Source: Margaritifera margaritifera (Eukaryota; Mollusca; Bivalvia; Unionida; Margaritiferidae). Taken from it: a DNA stretch of 64,000 nt. The notes beneath the pieces were generated by a model that ran no database searches, was not told the DNA's origin, and worked only from the letters and a program-made list of their open reading frames with translations. Of this stretch, positions 23,323 to 34,289 are shown in pieces. The position numbers were made by a program, and so were the translations under genes. Numbering within the stretch: the first letter of the stretch is position 1; the number at the start of each line of letters is the position of its first letter. The DNA is taken from the NCBI GenBank assembly GCA_029931535.1, contig JAQPZY010001346.1:124001-188000 (forward strand), in the 5' to 3' direction.

Positions 23323-24172
23323 CAAGTTCAGTACTTTAATTACAAATAGTTATAAAAAATAATAACAAATATCAAGAAATAAATAACGGACCTATATTTT
23401 ACTCATTGTTTACGAATGTTGTCACAGCACAAAAGAAGAGTGGTCATTTTCTGGCATTATCAACTACTAAGTTCTAGTTTCTGTATCACATAATGTGATT
23501 TTAACTACTTTAAATAATTGTTGCAGAGGCTTGGTAAAAATTTGTCATTGTTGAAAAAAACCCACCTCATCCAGGGCAGAGTCCTATTTACTCTTGTATA
23601 CAATCCCATCAAGAGGGAGGGGGATGATATGACAGTCATGCTTATGGTGACAAACCTAGTGGTGACCCCTTACTCTGTTCCTTCTGAACTAGTTACCAAG
23701 ATCTAAGGCACAGCTTTTTTATATATAAAAGAATCGTAGATGGGAATCATTTGAGTAGTCGTCTATTATTAAAAACTTTTCAAGAATAATGCTTGTGCAT
23801 TGTTTATGTACAGTTTGAACGCAGAGAAAAATAAAATTTAATAGCAGCAATACACTTTCTGCTATTGTTGCATTGCTATATCTTTTCCTGGTGCTAGTCC
23901 CCAGTTCAAAGACATTCCCTCCTCCAACTAACTGGAGGTCTACAATAAAAAAAAACATGATCCCAGTCTGATACCATAGTCCACTTCTGACGATTGGAAT
24001 ATCCCAAACCAAAATTGCAAGCTTGTTTTACAAGCTTGCGGCAAGCTTTCTGCAAGCTAATTTATAAATCTTAATGCAAGTTTGGATTTGGAACATTGCG
24101 GCAAGCTTGTGCATGCTTATTTTGCAAGCTTGTACAAACTTATTTAACAAGAGAGTACAATAACTATGCATG

Positions 24173-24279
24173 TGCTTAAGCTTGCTACTTATTTACAAAG
24201 ATAATAAAATATGCATGTACAAGCTTGCACAAGCTTGCTACTTATTTACAAAGATGATACGATATGCATGTACAAGCTT
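24173..24279. repeat. Tandem duplication of about 50-58 bp in the GCAAGCTT array
   Basis: 'cttgctacttatttacaaag' followed by 'atatgcatgtacaagctt' occurs twice in a row. The hAT element is inserted at the end of the second copy, within its AAGCTT. Confidence 0.75.
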
Positions 24280-26837
24280 CAGACCTGCCAACCCTTACGA
24301 TTTTGCCGTAAGTCTTACAAAAATGACGCTAAAATTACGGACTTACGGAATAATAGCAAAACTTATGAAAATATGATCGTTTTCGTCTATTCCGGATATT
24401 TTTGTCATGGTTCGGTCCGGATCCGGATTTTCATATCAGACTCCATGTTCGGATCCGTGGTTTCATCTTAGACTGAGTGGATTTTGTTAGGGAACCAGAC
24501 TAACTATATAGTGGTACCTCAGACGCTTAAACCTGCCTATGTTGTTCATGAAAAGTGTGTACCTAATCAAGATTTCGCTTTTTCGTTTTGTCATCCGGTC
24601 GTCTGAAAATGTCATCCAAATGAGAATGCGTTGAAGGTGGAAAGGACAATCAGCCACGTAAAAATTAAAACTGTGGTCACAAAAGTATAAAAAAGATTAC
24701 TCAGATACTTGGTCATGCTTAGAAAAAAGCAAGAAAGGCGACCATTACATTTATTGCACATTATGTCGTGTCGACTTGAATATTGCCCACGGTGGGCAAG
24801 ATGACTGTCGCCGCCACGTGAATTCCAAATAGCACACAGAATATGTTGCAATGAAGTCAACTTGTAAGTCGCTGACCTCTATGGGATTTGGAACCAGAAA
24901 CTGAACTGGAGGTCATAAAGGCTGAAGTTTATTTTACAAACTTTTTGGTTGAGCATAATGTTGCACTTGCTGCATCAGACCATGCTTCTAAACTATTCAA
25001 ATGCATGTTTCCAAAATCGTCAGTAGCAAATAGTTATCAGTGTGGTAAAACAAAAACTACTGCTATTGTATTACAACACTGCAAGTCAATTCAGGAAGAC
25101 ATTGTAAGCAATATTTCATCTCAGCCTTTCATATAGCAACTGATGGTAGCAATGATTCTGAGAAGTTGTACCCAATTGTTGTTAGATATTTTGATCATAC
25201 AGAGGGGGTTGTAACTGAAGCACTTTTGTCAGTTCCAACATGTGATGGAGCCTCTACTGGGGAAAATATTTTCACATTATTGAATGATTATTTGAAAAAG
25301 AGAAATGTAAGCTGGAATAACTATTGGATTTTAATCAGACAATGCTTCAGTGATGACATGTTGCAATAAAGGTGTGTTTGGACATATAGCTAAAGTGAAT
25401 CCCTCTGTGTACTTAAGTGGATGTTCATGCCATTTGATACATTTAGCAGCTAAAAAGGGGGCTCATAAACTACCTATGAGTTTTGATGACTGGTTAGTGG
25501 ACATATCATTTATTTGGATAAAAGTTTGAATAGACAAATGGAACTGAAAGGTCTTCAGACGCTTTATGGAAAAGAGCAGACAAAAATATTGAAGCATTGT
25601 GTAACAAGATGGTTGTCTCTTGGTGAAGGCATAAAGAGACTGCTGGAACAGTGGGAACCTTTACAAATATATTTTGAGAGAGAAACCAAGAAACAAGAGG
25701 TTAGAGGCAAAAGGGCTAAAGCCTAAAGCAGCAGGTCAGTGAAGGTATCTAGTACAAAGGACAAAGAAGGAAATAGATACAGAGCAAGTACATGCATCAA
25801 AACTTTGAGCTGTGATCAATCTAGAAGTCAGGCTAGTACGACCTCCAAGTCTATCTCAGCAGGAAAGACTGAGAAAACAAAACCCAAGAAAAGTTCCTTA
25901 GAGAAAGCTAAATCCCAGAAATTCGTTGAAAAGGCTCAGACTGGATTTCAGACACCATCAGTTAGAAATGACGGGAGGGACCCTGAGAAAATCAGTTACA
26001 GAGAGGAAAAGGCTAGGAGTGCGTGTATGGCTTTGCGGTCCCAGAGGGTGAAGCTTTATTGCTTATTCCGAGACCACATAATTCCATTATTTAACAAGCA
26101 TAACCTAATCCTGCAGCAGGAAGAGCCCATGATCCACAGACTTAGAGAAAACATGCTTGAATTATTCAAACAATTGCTGGTCAGATTTGTAAAGCCAACA
26201 AATATTTCACAGGCCAAGGAACTTACTGATATTGATTATCATGACTGTAAGAAACAAAAGTCAGATGATACACTTTACAGTAGGTTCAGAAACCAACTGG
26301 CAAGACAACTTGGAAGCAGAGTTTTTGAATTACCAAGTAGATGAATTGAATCCTGAGATCTTAAACACTGACAGAGTTGTCAAGCAATGGAATCTCATTA
26401 GTAAACTCAAGTATGCAAATGGCCAGCTGAAATACAAATTTTTGTCCAGCATCGTGAAGAATGTGCTTATTGTTCCACATTCAAATGCAGGTTGTGAGAG
26501 GGTGTTCTCGTTTGTTGTAAAAAAACACTCAAAATCCATCTATGTCATTTGATACCTTGGAAGCAATACTAGTCATGAAAGTGAAGGGAGGAGAATGCTT
26601 CAATATGGAGTTTGACTAGAAGTTTCTCAGAAAGTGCAAAAGCACCACATACTAGTCACAACAGTAGCTGTATAGTGTAAGTTTTTAGTTATAATACGGA
26701 AATAAACTGTAAAGGTTGTTAAACCTGTACTTGTTGCCAGTACTTGATATTTTTTACACCTTGCTGAAAATTGGTCCAACTTACTGAAAACTTTCGACTG
26801 ACTTACTGAGAATGTCTCTTTAGGGTTGGCAGGTCTG
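24280..26837 (+). mobile_element. hAT DNA transposon with perfect outer TIRs
   Basis: The left terminus CAGACCTGCCAACCCT and right terminus AGGGTTGGCAGGTCTG are exact inverse copies. Both flanks are AAGCTT, directly abutting, which may be part of a target-site duplication. Between the ends is a broken hAT gene on the plus strand. It is nested in the GCAAGCTT array. Confidence 0.85.
24620..26552 (+). pseudogene. hAT transposase, multiply broken
   Basis: The N-terminal zinc-binding segment lies near 24690-24835, with stops. Then ELEVIKAEVYFTNFLVEHN (24902) and CGKTKTTAIV (25052) follow. The catalytic half includes ATDGSNDSEKLYP (25139), SVPTCDGASTGENIFTLLND, DNAS (about 25338), and SGCSCHLIHLAA (25423). 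HCVTRWLSLGEG is at 25597. The C-terminus VPHSNAGCERVFSFVVKKHS (26472) is the hAT dimerisation motif. A Lys/Ser-rich stretch at 25740-25960 is unusual for the family and may be a further insertion. At least six frame breaks are visible. Confidence 0.85.
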
Positions 26838-27203
26838 AAGCTTGCACAAGCTTGTTACTAGCTTGCACAAGCTTGTCACTAGCTTGTGGCAAGCTTGCAC
26901 AGCTTTCTTGCTACAATCTTGTGAGCTTTCAAAAATACAAATTTTAACCAGCTATTGAATCAAAATAACTTTTGTGTTGTTGTATGAAAACATAAATCAA
27001 AATTAACACCAACTTTGTGAATGAAATCATACCAAAAATTATGGAATGTCATTGGTTTAAGCATTATAAAAAGTAAAAACAAAGGTAAACAAGTGCAGTA
27101 GATATTAATTGGACTTTAATTCCCTGCAAGATTTATCACATTTATTGTTTATCACTTCATTGAAGTTTGCTTCAGTAAGGCAGGGTTCTCCTCCTAATTT
27201 CTT

Positions 27204-27456
27204 TTAAAAAGGTTCCAGAACAAATTCTTTTATAGTTTGAATTACAATGGCTGGCAGGGGGTTAGTTTGAAAGGTAGCATTAAGGACATTCCTTGTCCCC
27301 TTTCCATTTGATCTTGCCAGCATTTCTTTAGTAAAGAAGCAGTCAAGCAGGGCAATTGTAAGTTTTCTGGGTTGGCTCAATGATACATGAATTACCTGAA
27401 ACAGTTGACCCCGGATTAAATATACTTCATATTCTGGCACAAGTCTCATCAGAACT
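27204..27456 (-). CDS. BEN-domain-like terminal exon
   Basis: A minus-strand acceptor ('tttctttttcag') at 27457-27468 opens a frame of 83 residues to a stop. It reads VLMRLVPEYEVYLIRGQLF, then KLTIALLDCFFTKEMLARSN, and NPLPAIVIQTIKEFV. The 'alLl..fFtkE.La.sn..G' core followed by a final helix resembles the C-terminal half of a BEN domain, a DNA-binding fold found in chromatin proteins and some transposon-derived proteins. No partner exons were found on the minus strand. It lies inside the composite repeat 24002-30735, so it may belong to that transposon or to a captured gene. Confidence 0.45.
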
Positions 27457-27693
27457 CTGAAAAAGAAATAAAAAAATATCAATAAACTCATAAGTTATAC
27501 ATAAACTGAAATAATAAAGTCTAAGTATCAAAGATTAATGTTTTAGTTACAGCATTGAGGACCTTCCACAGGTTGTAAAGTTACTGCATAACTGCACAAA
27601 CACTGATGACAAAAGAAAGACCAACAATGACCTAGAATGATGACAAGAAAATATGCTGCATATCTATGAATGGATAGACATACAATAAAAGAT

Positions 27694-27753
27694 GTACTTC
27701 AGTATATGGACTTGACTCTATAGGTACTTCAGTATATGGACTTGACTCTATAG
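27694..27753. repeat. Perfect 30-bp tandem duplication
   Basis: The unit starts 'gtacttcagtatatggactt' and ends 'gactctatag'. It occurs twice without a mismatch. Confidence 0.95.
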
Positions 27754-28259
27754 GTACATTGCAAAAAAAGAATAGAGTACAAAGTTTTCAAGACCATCAA
27801 GGTTTTGTCAGAATATTTGACTATTCCACTAATCAAGGAAGCTAACTATGGAGTTGCAATCAAGGGCAAGAATTTTTCGTACCATAATTATAAAGGATTC
27901 TCTTTATATTAGTTGCCTCAAGATAATTAATTTTTGTCAACTAATATAATGGATATAATGGTTTGTCTATAAATCTGAGCATGAATAGTTTTTTCAAGCA
28001 TTTATTTTTTAGGGCAGAAGTATTTTGTTAAAAAATGTGCAGGCCTTCCCCTGCCACCCCCATTCAGAAAATTAAATGGTGGGGTCCATATTAACGTATG
28101 TAGTCTGGAACTCCCTATTTTTCTCTTAGGATGTATGGGAAAATGCCCTTCTTTGATTAAATGTGCAGAAATTTGCTCAATTCTGCTTTCTGAGACCCCC
28201 CAACCAGTCCAACAAAATGGAAAAGTGATAACAGGTGCGCATATAATTTGCAAACCTCA

Positions 28260-29250
28260 TCACCCTATTGTTGATGAATGACTGACCACACTATTGCATC
28301 AATTACTGCATTTTGGTAGGCAAAGCAGTAAATAATACTGATTTGCACAATTATTGACTGAATGATTATGTGCTGCAAGATTATAAGGTCATTTCATCTA
28401 ACACATGAGATCGTGGGGGCAAAACAGCGCAGCTACAATATAATGTGCCCGCCTAACTGCAGTCCCATAGATAAAATTAAAATGCAACCATAATCTTGAC
28501 TTTATTCACCGACATGGTAACTTCATGACCTAGTACATGTATACATGTATTAGTATTGCTTGCAACAGAATTTCCAAAATTAGCAATGAAAAAAATCATT
28601 AACAAAATCAAGAAAAATTAAAAATTGTGCCTATTTGAGAACGAGGCTGCCGCAGTAGTTCTGTGTGCAAATTATGGCCAATAAGTTGCATGAATATTTC
28701 ATTTTCAGTAAACCAGTCTCACAGCTGTCAATAAGGGAAATAACCGCCGGTACTCTCCATTACCGAATTGGGTCTCTGTAGCAAAAAAAAAAAAGAGCAT
28801 TTCATCTTATGTGATTTTATTATTTAAATATTCTATTTTTTTATTTAAACTGAAATTTAGTAGCTTAATCCATTATAGCATGTGAGCAGAATTGGGTGGG
28901 ACTCTCTCTCTCTCTTTCTCTGTCTCTCTCTCTCTCTCTCTCTCAAAGAAAACAATAATTTTTCCAGGATATATACATTTTTAGTTTTTATTCAGTATGG
29001 AAAGAACTGACAATTATACAGTAACAATAACAGGGACAGGCATAACATGTTTGATAAGAAGAAGAAACGAAAAACAGAAGATTAAGCATGAAATTGTATA
29101 AATCATTATTGATTCCCCGCCCCCCCCCCCCCCATTTCTGGTAAGAAAATACTCATATTTTAATCATTGATAATGTATGAAAACTTATAAGGAATACAGG
29201 CATTTGCTTATCTTGATGAATAAACGAGTAGTTTATTAATATTATTATTA

Positions 29251-29285
<35 letters not shown>

Positions 29286-30400
29286 GAAAGTTTTAATATT
29301 AGCACAATCAAAACTTTGGTGTAAACCTGGTCATAATATTAGTTATCTAACAAAATGGAATTACTGGAAATTAATAGATAATCTATGTTTCCTGCAGGTA
29401 ACCTGAATATGAGTAAAAATTTATATTTGACACAGATTTAGTGATATATAATTACCAAACTCAGTTTCTTCTGTGCTCTTGTTAGCCTACATGCACTTAT
29501 GTTGCATTTAAGTTGTAAATGAAGCAAAATGTGCCAAGTAATAATTTAGAAGTCAACACACCTTTTGTATTTATTGCTTTTTTGCTCAGAAACTTTGAGA
29601 TATAGCTAACACATGGTTGCCCAAACTCAGTAATAAGATGTCAAGTAATGTATTGACAATCAGATTTGTTTAATAATTGAAATGCATTTTTTTGAGGTAT
29701 CAATATCATTAAGTGGTGCTGGTGAATTCCATGAAAGTTGAAAGTGCTTTATTGTAAATATGAAAGTGATCAACCACATTTAAAACTCAATTCAAACAAA
29801 AACCATACAGAATTCTAATATTTTCATAATACTTTTTTATTCACGTGAAATTTGTTTTCATTAAAATTATACAACTCTGCTGTCCAAATGTTTTGTTAAG
29901 TTTATAAATGCAATATTTATAAACAGAAATGTAAGGCACTGGTTAATAGCAATATTTGAAAGAATCTGGCTATTCTTGGTGTCATAGTGTTACATTGAAT
30001 CTTGAGATTATAAATGATTTTTTGTACTAAGTCTTGTCTGTATACATTTAACATTTACAAACTACCATGTTCATTTTCTTATTGTAGTATAGTCAGGATA
30101 CTGTTATGTATTGCATATGCATGTAAATATATTTATGTGTACATGTTTTCTATAATAAATTCTTTCAAAAAATTAAATGATGAGCAAAAAATTTTTTTGG
30201 TTTGATTTTTGGGGTATTTTTTGTGGGATTGTAAAGAGAGATTAAGACTTATTAAATGCCGAGAAGGTTTGATGTTCCTTGACCTACCTGTATATTGTAT
30301 ATTTAATGATTAAATAACTTAGTTTTATGGGAGCAATGAAGTGGAAACCAATCTTACTCATTCAAAACATTCAGTTATATTCCAGTGTTCGAAATATATT
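28260..30400. other. No gene seen; simple repeats
   Basis: AT-rich sequence with a (CT)n tract (28902-28945), a C-run (29118-29133) and a (TTA)n tract (29236-29286). No coding segment is supported. Confidence 0.6.
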
Positions 30401-31259
30401 CAAGTTGATTCATTCACTGCAAGCTTACACAAGTTTGCAGAAGTTTTATATGTTCCCCTGCAAGCATGTGCATGCTAGTTGGACATAGTCACAAGATTGC
30501 ACAAGCAAAAGGATATATCAGTAAGCTTGCCATGAGCTAGTTTTACTTTCTGAAGCAAACATGAAAGCTTGTGCAAATTTGCAACTATATCCAGCTAGCT
30601 TGCCAAGCCTGCACTTGCTTGTACAAGCTTGTGCAAGCATCTTTGTTAGCTTAAAAACATCAAACATGCTCATCGTAAGCTTACTGCAAGCTTGCCATAA
30701 GCTTTCTGCAAGGATGTATTTTGGTTTGGGATCATCCTTTTTTTTCTTGGACTCTGCGCATGTATTCATGTGTCTTTTGGGCACACAGTTTGAACACACA
30801 TAAAAATATATTTCAAATTATCATGAATCTTAATAAGCTATATTTTGTTCTGAATCATCACAAATGCGAGAAGAAAATTCGAGAGAAATGTGTACATTTC
30901 ATTGCAATTGTCAACATTTTGTCTAATTGAAAATTCAGTAAAATTTTAGAAGGGCTGCATTTGAAGTAGCACTATTATGTAATTAAAATTGTGATTAGAA
31001 TGGATAAATGTGCAAAATGTGAAATCCTAGCATGTTCCAACAAATATATGGTCATATAATTGCCAATTTGTTACATGTCACTAATTGTTACTTAATGTTA
31101 TATATGAAATTAAGTTATATTAAAAAATGGACTGTTTTACCATATTACTTGTTGGTGACAGTTTTACAATATTACTTCTCTAAAACATTAATGGACAAAT
31201 GTCATTTTTTAATTCAAGGGGATCCTGCTGCATATGGAACACTTTAGTGCATCCAAGTG

Positions 31260-31640
31260 TTTATTTTCTCCTGCCAGATAGTTTTCACCTTGTTCATCTG
31301 TCCATTACATTCTCAATATCACAAATATAATTTCTGCCCAATAACTTTTGAAGGACTGCATGAATTTAAATCAAATTTGAGATAGGGCATCATACGAAGA
31401 AGACCTAGGTCAAGTTAAATTTTCTGTCAGTTTTACTCAGTTATGGTCCTTGTATGATTTAGATGTTTGCCTTTGCTTCCTAAACTTCATTTTCACTTTA
31501 TAATCTTTGAAGGACTTCATGTATTAAAAGCAAATTTAGTATAGGGCTTAAATATCAAGAAGACCAAAAGTATATGGGATTTTCATAATTTCCCATCAAA
31601 TTTTGATTGAGGTATTGCCACTTTAAAGTGTGTCTTTTCT
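31260..31640. repeat. Diverged tandem repeat, about 159-bp spacing
   Basis: 'aacttttgaaggactgcatg' at 31343 and 'aatctttgaaggacttcatg' at 31502 start two related units. Each then has 'agggc' and 'aagaagacc'. It is typical of molluscan interspersed repeats. Confidence 0.55.
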
Positions 31641-31854
31641 CTTTAATCTAGGTCTCTATATCCATATTGGCAAGTGCATCTGTGGCCTGTGAACATATTT
31701 CCAGTCACTATTTTGAAATGTAAAACATGTATATCATTATTGAAAATCAAAGGAATGTGAAAATCCTTCAATCTTGCTTCACACCATTCCACCCAGCAAG
31801 ATAAACTTTCATCAAAAGTATCAATTGGTGATTACAGGGATATGTTGTATTGTA

Positions 31855-32080
31855 AATTAGAAACATTTCTTCTTCAGGTACATTACTTGATTTTAATACA
31901 TTAGGATTATGACCACTACTTCAAAAACCCAGCCCTCCAAAACATGTTTTTAGCAACAAAAGTGCTAAAAGTCATCTGCCCACCTTGGTGGGAGTTAGGC
32001 AAGAGTGATCTCCCCATGAATAGAGGAATGGCACTAAATTCCATCCATACTTCAGTTACTACTTCTGCTTATTCTAGGAA
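31855..32080 (+). repeat. Left inverted terminal repeat of DIRS copy C
   Basis: Shares with the reverse complement of 41850-42062 long stretches such as 'aagtgctaaaagtcatctgc' and 'gttaggcaagagtgatctcc', plus 'tatgaccact' and 'ccagccctcc'. The match runs about 210 bp. Confidence 0.8.
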
Positions 32081-32647
32081 GCACACTGTTTTGGAAACTT
32101 TGCAAAGTCATTTTTACATCTGTGCATTTTTACATTTGGAATGATGCTAAGGAGTTTTTTTCAGACAGGGAAGTAATACTCCATCTATATTTTGTATCTA
32201 TTTCTCGCTCTGTTCTATCCGAGATGAAAAATTCACACTTTATTAGTCTAACTGCATCTTACAGTATACATGTTCGCACCAATTTTATTACCTGCCTTAT
32301 GGTCTTGAGCTCATCAATTCTAATCTCAGTACTTGCATACATGTGACAGAACCAGGATTTCAAACCAGTAGATTTACAAATTTGTTATCGGCATAAATTT
32401 GACATTTCAAGGGGATGGAAAACAAAACAAGTGCTGTTTTTTTGTGTGCCATAATATGTATTCTCTTCATACTATAATAAAACAGCAAGTTTAAATATGA
32501 ATCAGATTCGATTTTGATGGAAAATGTTACAAAAATAATAATTTAATATGTGTCAGTATACTGTCAATTAATGAAAAGAGAAAAGTTGTTTATCTGATAG
32601 TTCACTGCAAAGAATTTTCTTTTATAAAATCCAATAGCATTTTTAGT

Positions 32648-33039
32648 TTAATTCACAAGATCAATGTCTAGTGACCACTGATGACATTCATTGTGATTAT
32701 TAAGCTTTACATTTAACAGGCTGTCAATAGTTCTCTGGTCCAGATTTCCCCTTGAATCCCTTTGTCTTTTGCGAAGAATGGAGAATGTCCTCTCTGTATC
32801 AGGATTAGAATGTTGTAATGACAGGACAACCATGTTCAGCCTGCAAAGAAGTTCTAACTTCAGCTTTCCTGTTGCTGATTTTGTTAAGTTGCTGGCTACT
32901 CTCCAATACTCCTCCAAGCTATTTTCACCCCAAGAAGGAAGTTCCTTACTTGGACATGGGATGTATTCCTGAGCCTCATCCTCAAGGGCTTCTTTCTCTT
33001 CATGGTTCAGATCCAAAAATCTGTTGGCAAGTTTCACCA
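32648..33039 (-). CDS. hAT-like C-terminal exon with dimerisation domain
   Basis: The acceptor 'tttatttacag' (33040-33050) opens about 130 residues to a stop. EDEAQEYIPCPSKELPSW is followed by SLEEYWRVASNL and LSLQHSNPDTERTFSILRKR, the hAT dimerisation signature ('S.P.SE R.FS' type), then LDQRTIDSLLNVKLN. The frame is intact, unlike the other hAT copies here. The exon at 1-193 is its homologue with the same acceptor phase. It may be the 3' exon of a transposon-derived gene whose upstream exons lie at or above 33240; I could not confirm which. Confidence 0.65.
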
Positions 33040-33249
33040 CTGTAAATAAAAAAAATAAAAATGGATTTAGACTTGAAATAAAAATGAAAAATAATACATG
33101 ATGTATTTATGCTGTTATGAATAATTTATCCAAACTTTAAAATTAGTTATCTTGTGATATAGTTTTAAGTGATAAATTTTATCTAGGACTTGAACTTAAT
33201 ATATGTGCATGAAAACTTCAGATAGTTTATGAAATACAAAAGATGCATA

Positions 33250-33500
33250 CCTTTGAAAAACACAATGCAATCTCAGGACTTATGCTACTCGCCTGCACAC
33301 ACTCAAACTCTGACTTATTCAAGCATTGTTGAACCTTAGTCCGAGTTTCCTGTGACCCTTCACACCCCATTTTAGATATTTGGACATTTATGTTGGGGTG
33401 TGAAGGGTCAGAAGAAACTCTGACTATGTTGAACCTGTAATATTTCTTAGCTGGTGGTTTCTTAGAATTGTGAGAAAGCACGTTTTGCATTTTCAAATGA
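33250..33500 (-). other. Possible upstream exon or spurious frame
   Basis: A minus-strand frame (SKKPPAKKYYRFNIVRV ...) ends at a possible donor 'caaag|gtatgc' near 33250. Its reading phase does not match the 33039 acceptor, and much of it is made by the hairpin at 33328-33434, so it is doubtful as coding sequence. Confidence 0.2.
33328..33434. repeat. Hairpin: 42-bp imperfect inverted repeat
   Basis: Left arm 33328-33369 and right arm 33392-33433 pair through 'tggggtgtgaagggtca', then 'gaaactc' and 'gttgaac', with a loop of about 22 bases. It may be a small MITE or the fold-back end of one. Confidence 0.75.
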
Positions 33501-34289
33501 ATTGAAGAAAAAATGTAAGAGCTGTCCTCTTAAAACATCTTGAACAATACAATAACAATTAAACAAGACAAAAATCAATATACTTACTCTAGTGTCTCTG
33601 CCGAAATCATTTTTTATAGTCGGTCTCTTCATTTTACCTCCCTTTGCTAAGGGTTCACCGATTTTCATCAAAGGCTCAGTAGACTTCATGGACCACCTTG
33701 TATCCCTTTATTACTTATAACACTTCAAAAAACATCCCACATTTGGCCTTGAACTCCCCAAATTCCAACAATAAGATAATCACTTAGCGGCTTGCTGTTT
33801 GCACATGTCAGCTGTTCATTAAAAATTCTAATCCTATTGCTCTGCCACGCATCATCGCACCGGTCATTGGAATAGTGGAACATTTCCAGTCTCCAGTAGA
33901 CTGGTTCTGGATGGTTTCTCTACTGTGTTGACAGAACGCGACCAAATACCGTGTTTGGCTTTTTTTTTTAAAGTGGTAGATTTTAACTACTAAACTGTAT
34001 GTGCGGTAGACGGCCTTTAAAACGGTATTTTGGGCCAACCGCCAGTAGAATCACATGTATGGTACTTGACATAGTAGATTAATTCTGTAAATAATTGTTA
34101 CACAGTGTAATGTTGTTCATGTAATCATTGTTGACATTTGTGTTTGTCATTAGCATCCTCTTCACAGTAAGTTCATGCAATACTTGACTGATTTCACCTG
34201 TATATGCTATCTTTTTGCTCTTCATAATTATAGGTGTAAACACAATGGGCAGGACTAAGGGCAGGGGGTGTTAATGCTTTAAGTTAGTG

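Larger units (their letters stand above)
24002..30735. mobile_element. Composite element with inverted ends and GCAAGCTT-rich subterminal repeats
   Basis: The left end reads 'tcccaaaccaaaat' (24004-24017) and the right end is its inverse 'attttggtttggga' (30718-30731). Next to each is a few hundred bases of iterated 'gcaagctt' or 'acaagcttg' (24018-24279 with 26838-26930, and 30415-30715). Subterminal arrays inside inverted ends suggest one DNA transposon about 4.2 kb long before the hAT inserted at 24280. The flanks show no clear target duplication, so two separate copies in opposite orientation is an alternative. Confidence 0.45.

Noticed and set aside
23719..24012. 97-codon minus-strand frame
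   Set aside because: No motif; it ends at the composite repeat boundary and has no splice support.
30014..30205. 63-codon frame
   Set aside because: Low-complexity, AT-rich, no homology recognised.
23797..30830. 'cagtttgaac' and 'aaaaata' shared on both sides of the composite repeat
   Set aside because: Too short and too diverged to argue for a target duplication or shared flank.
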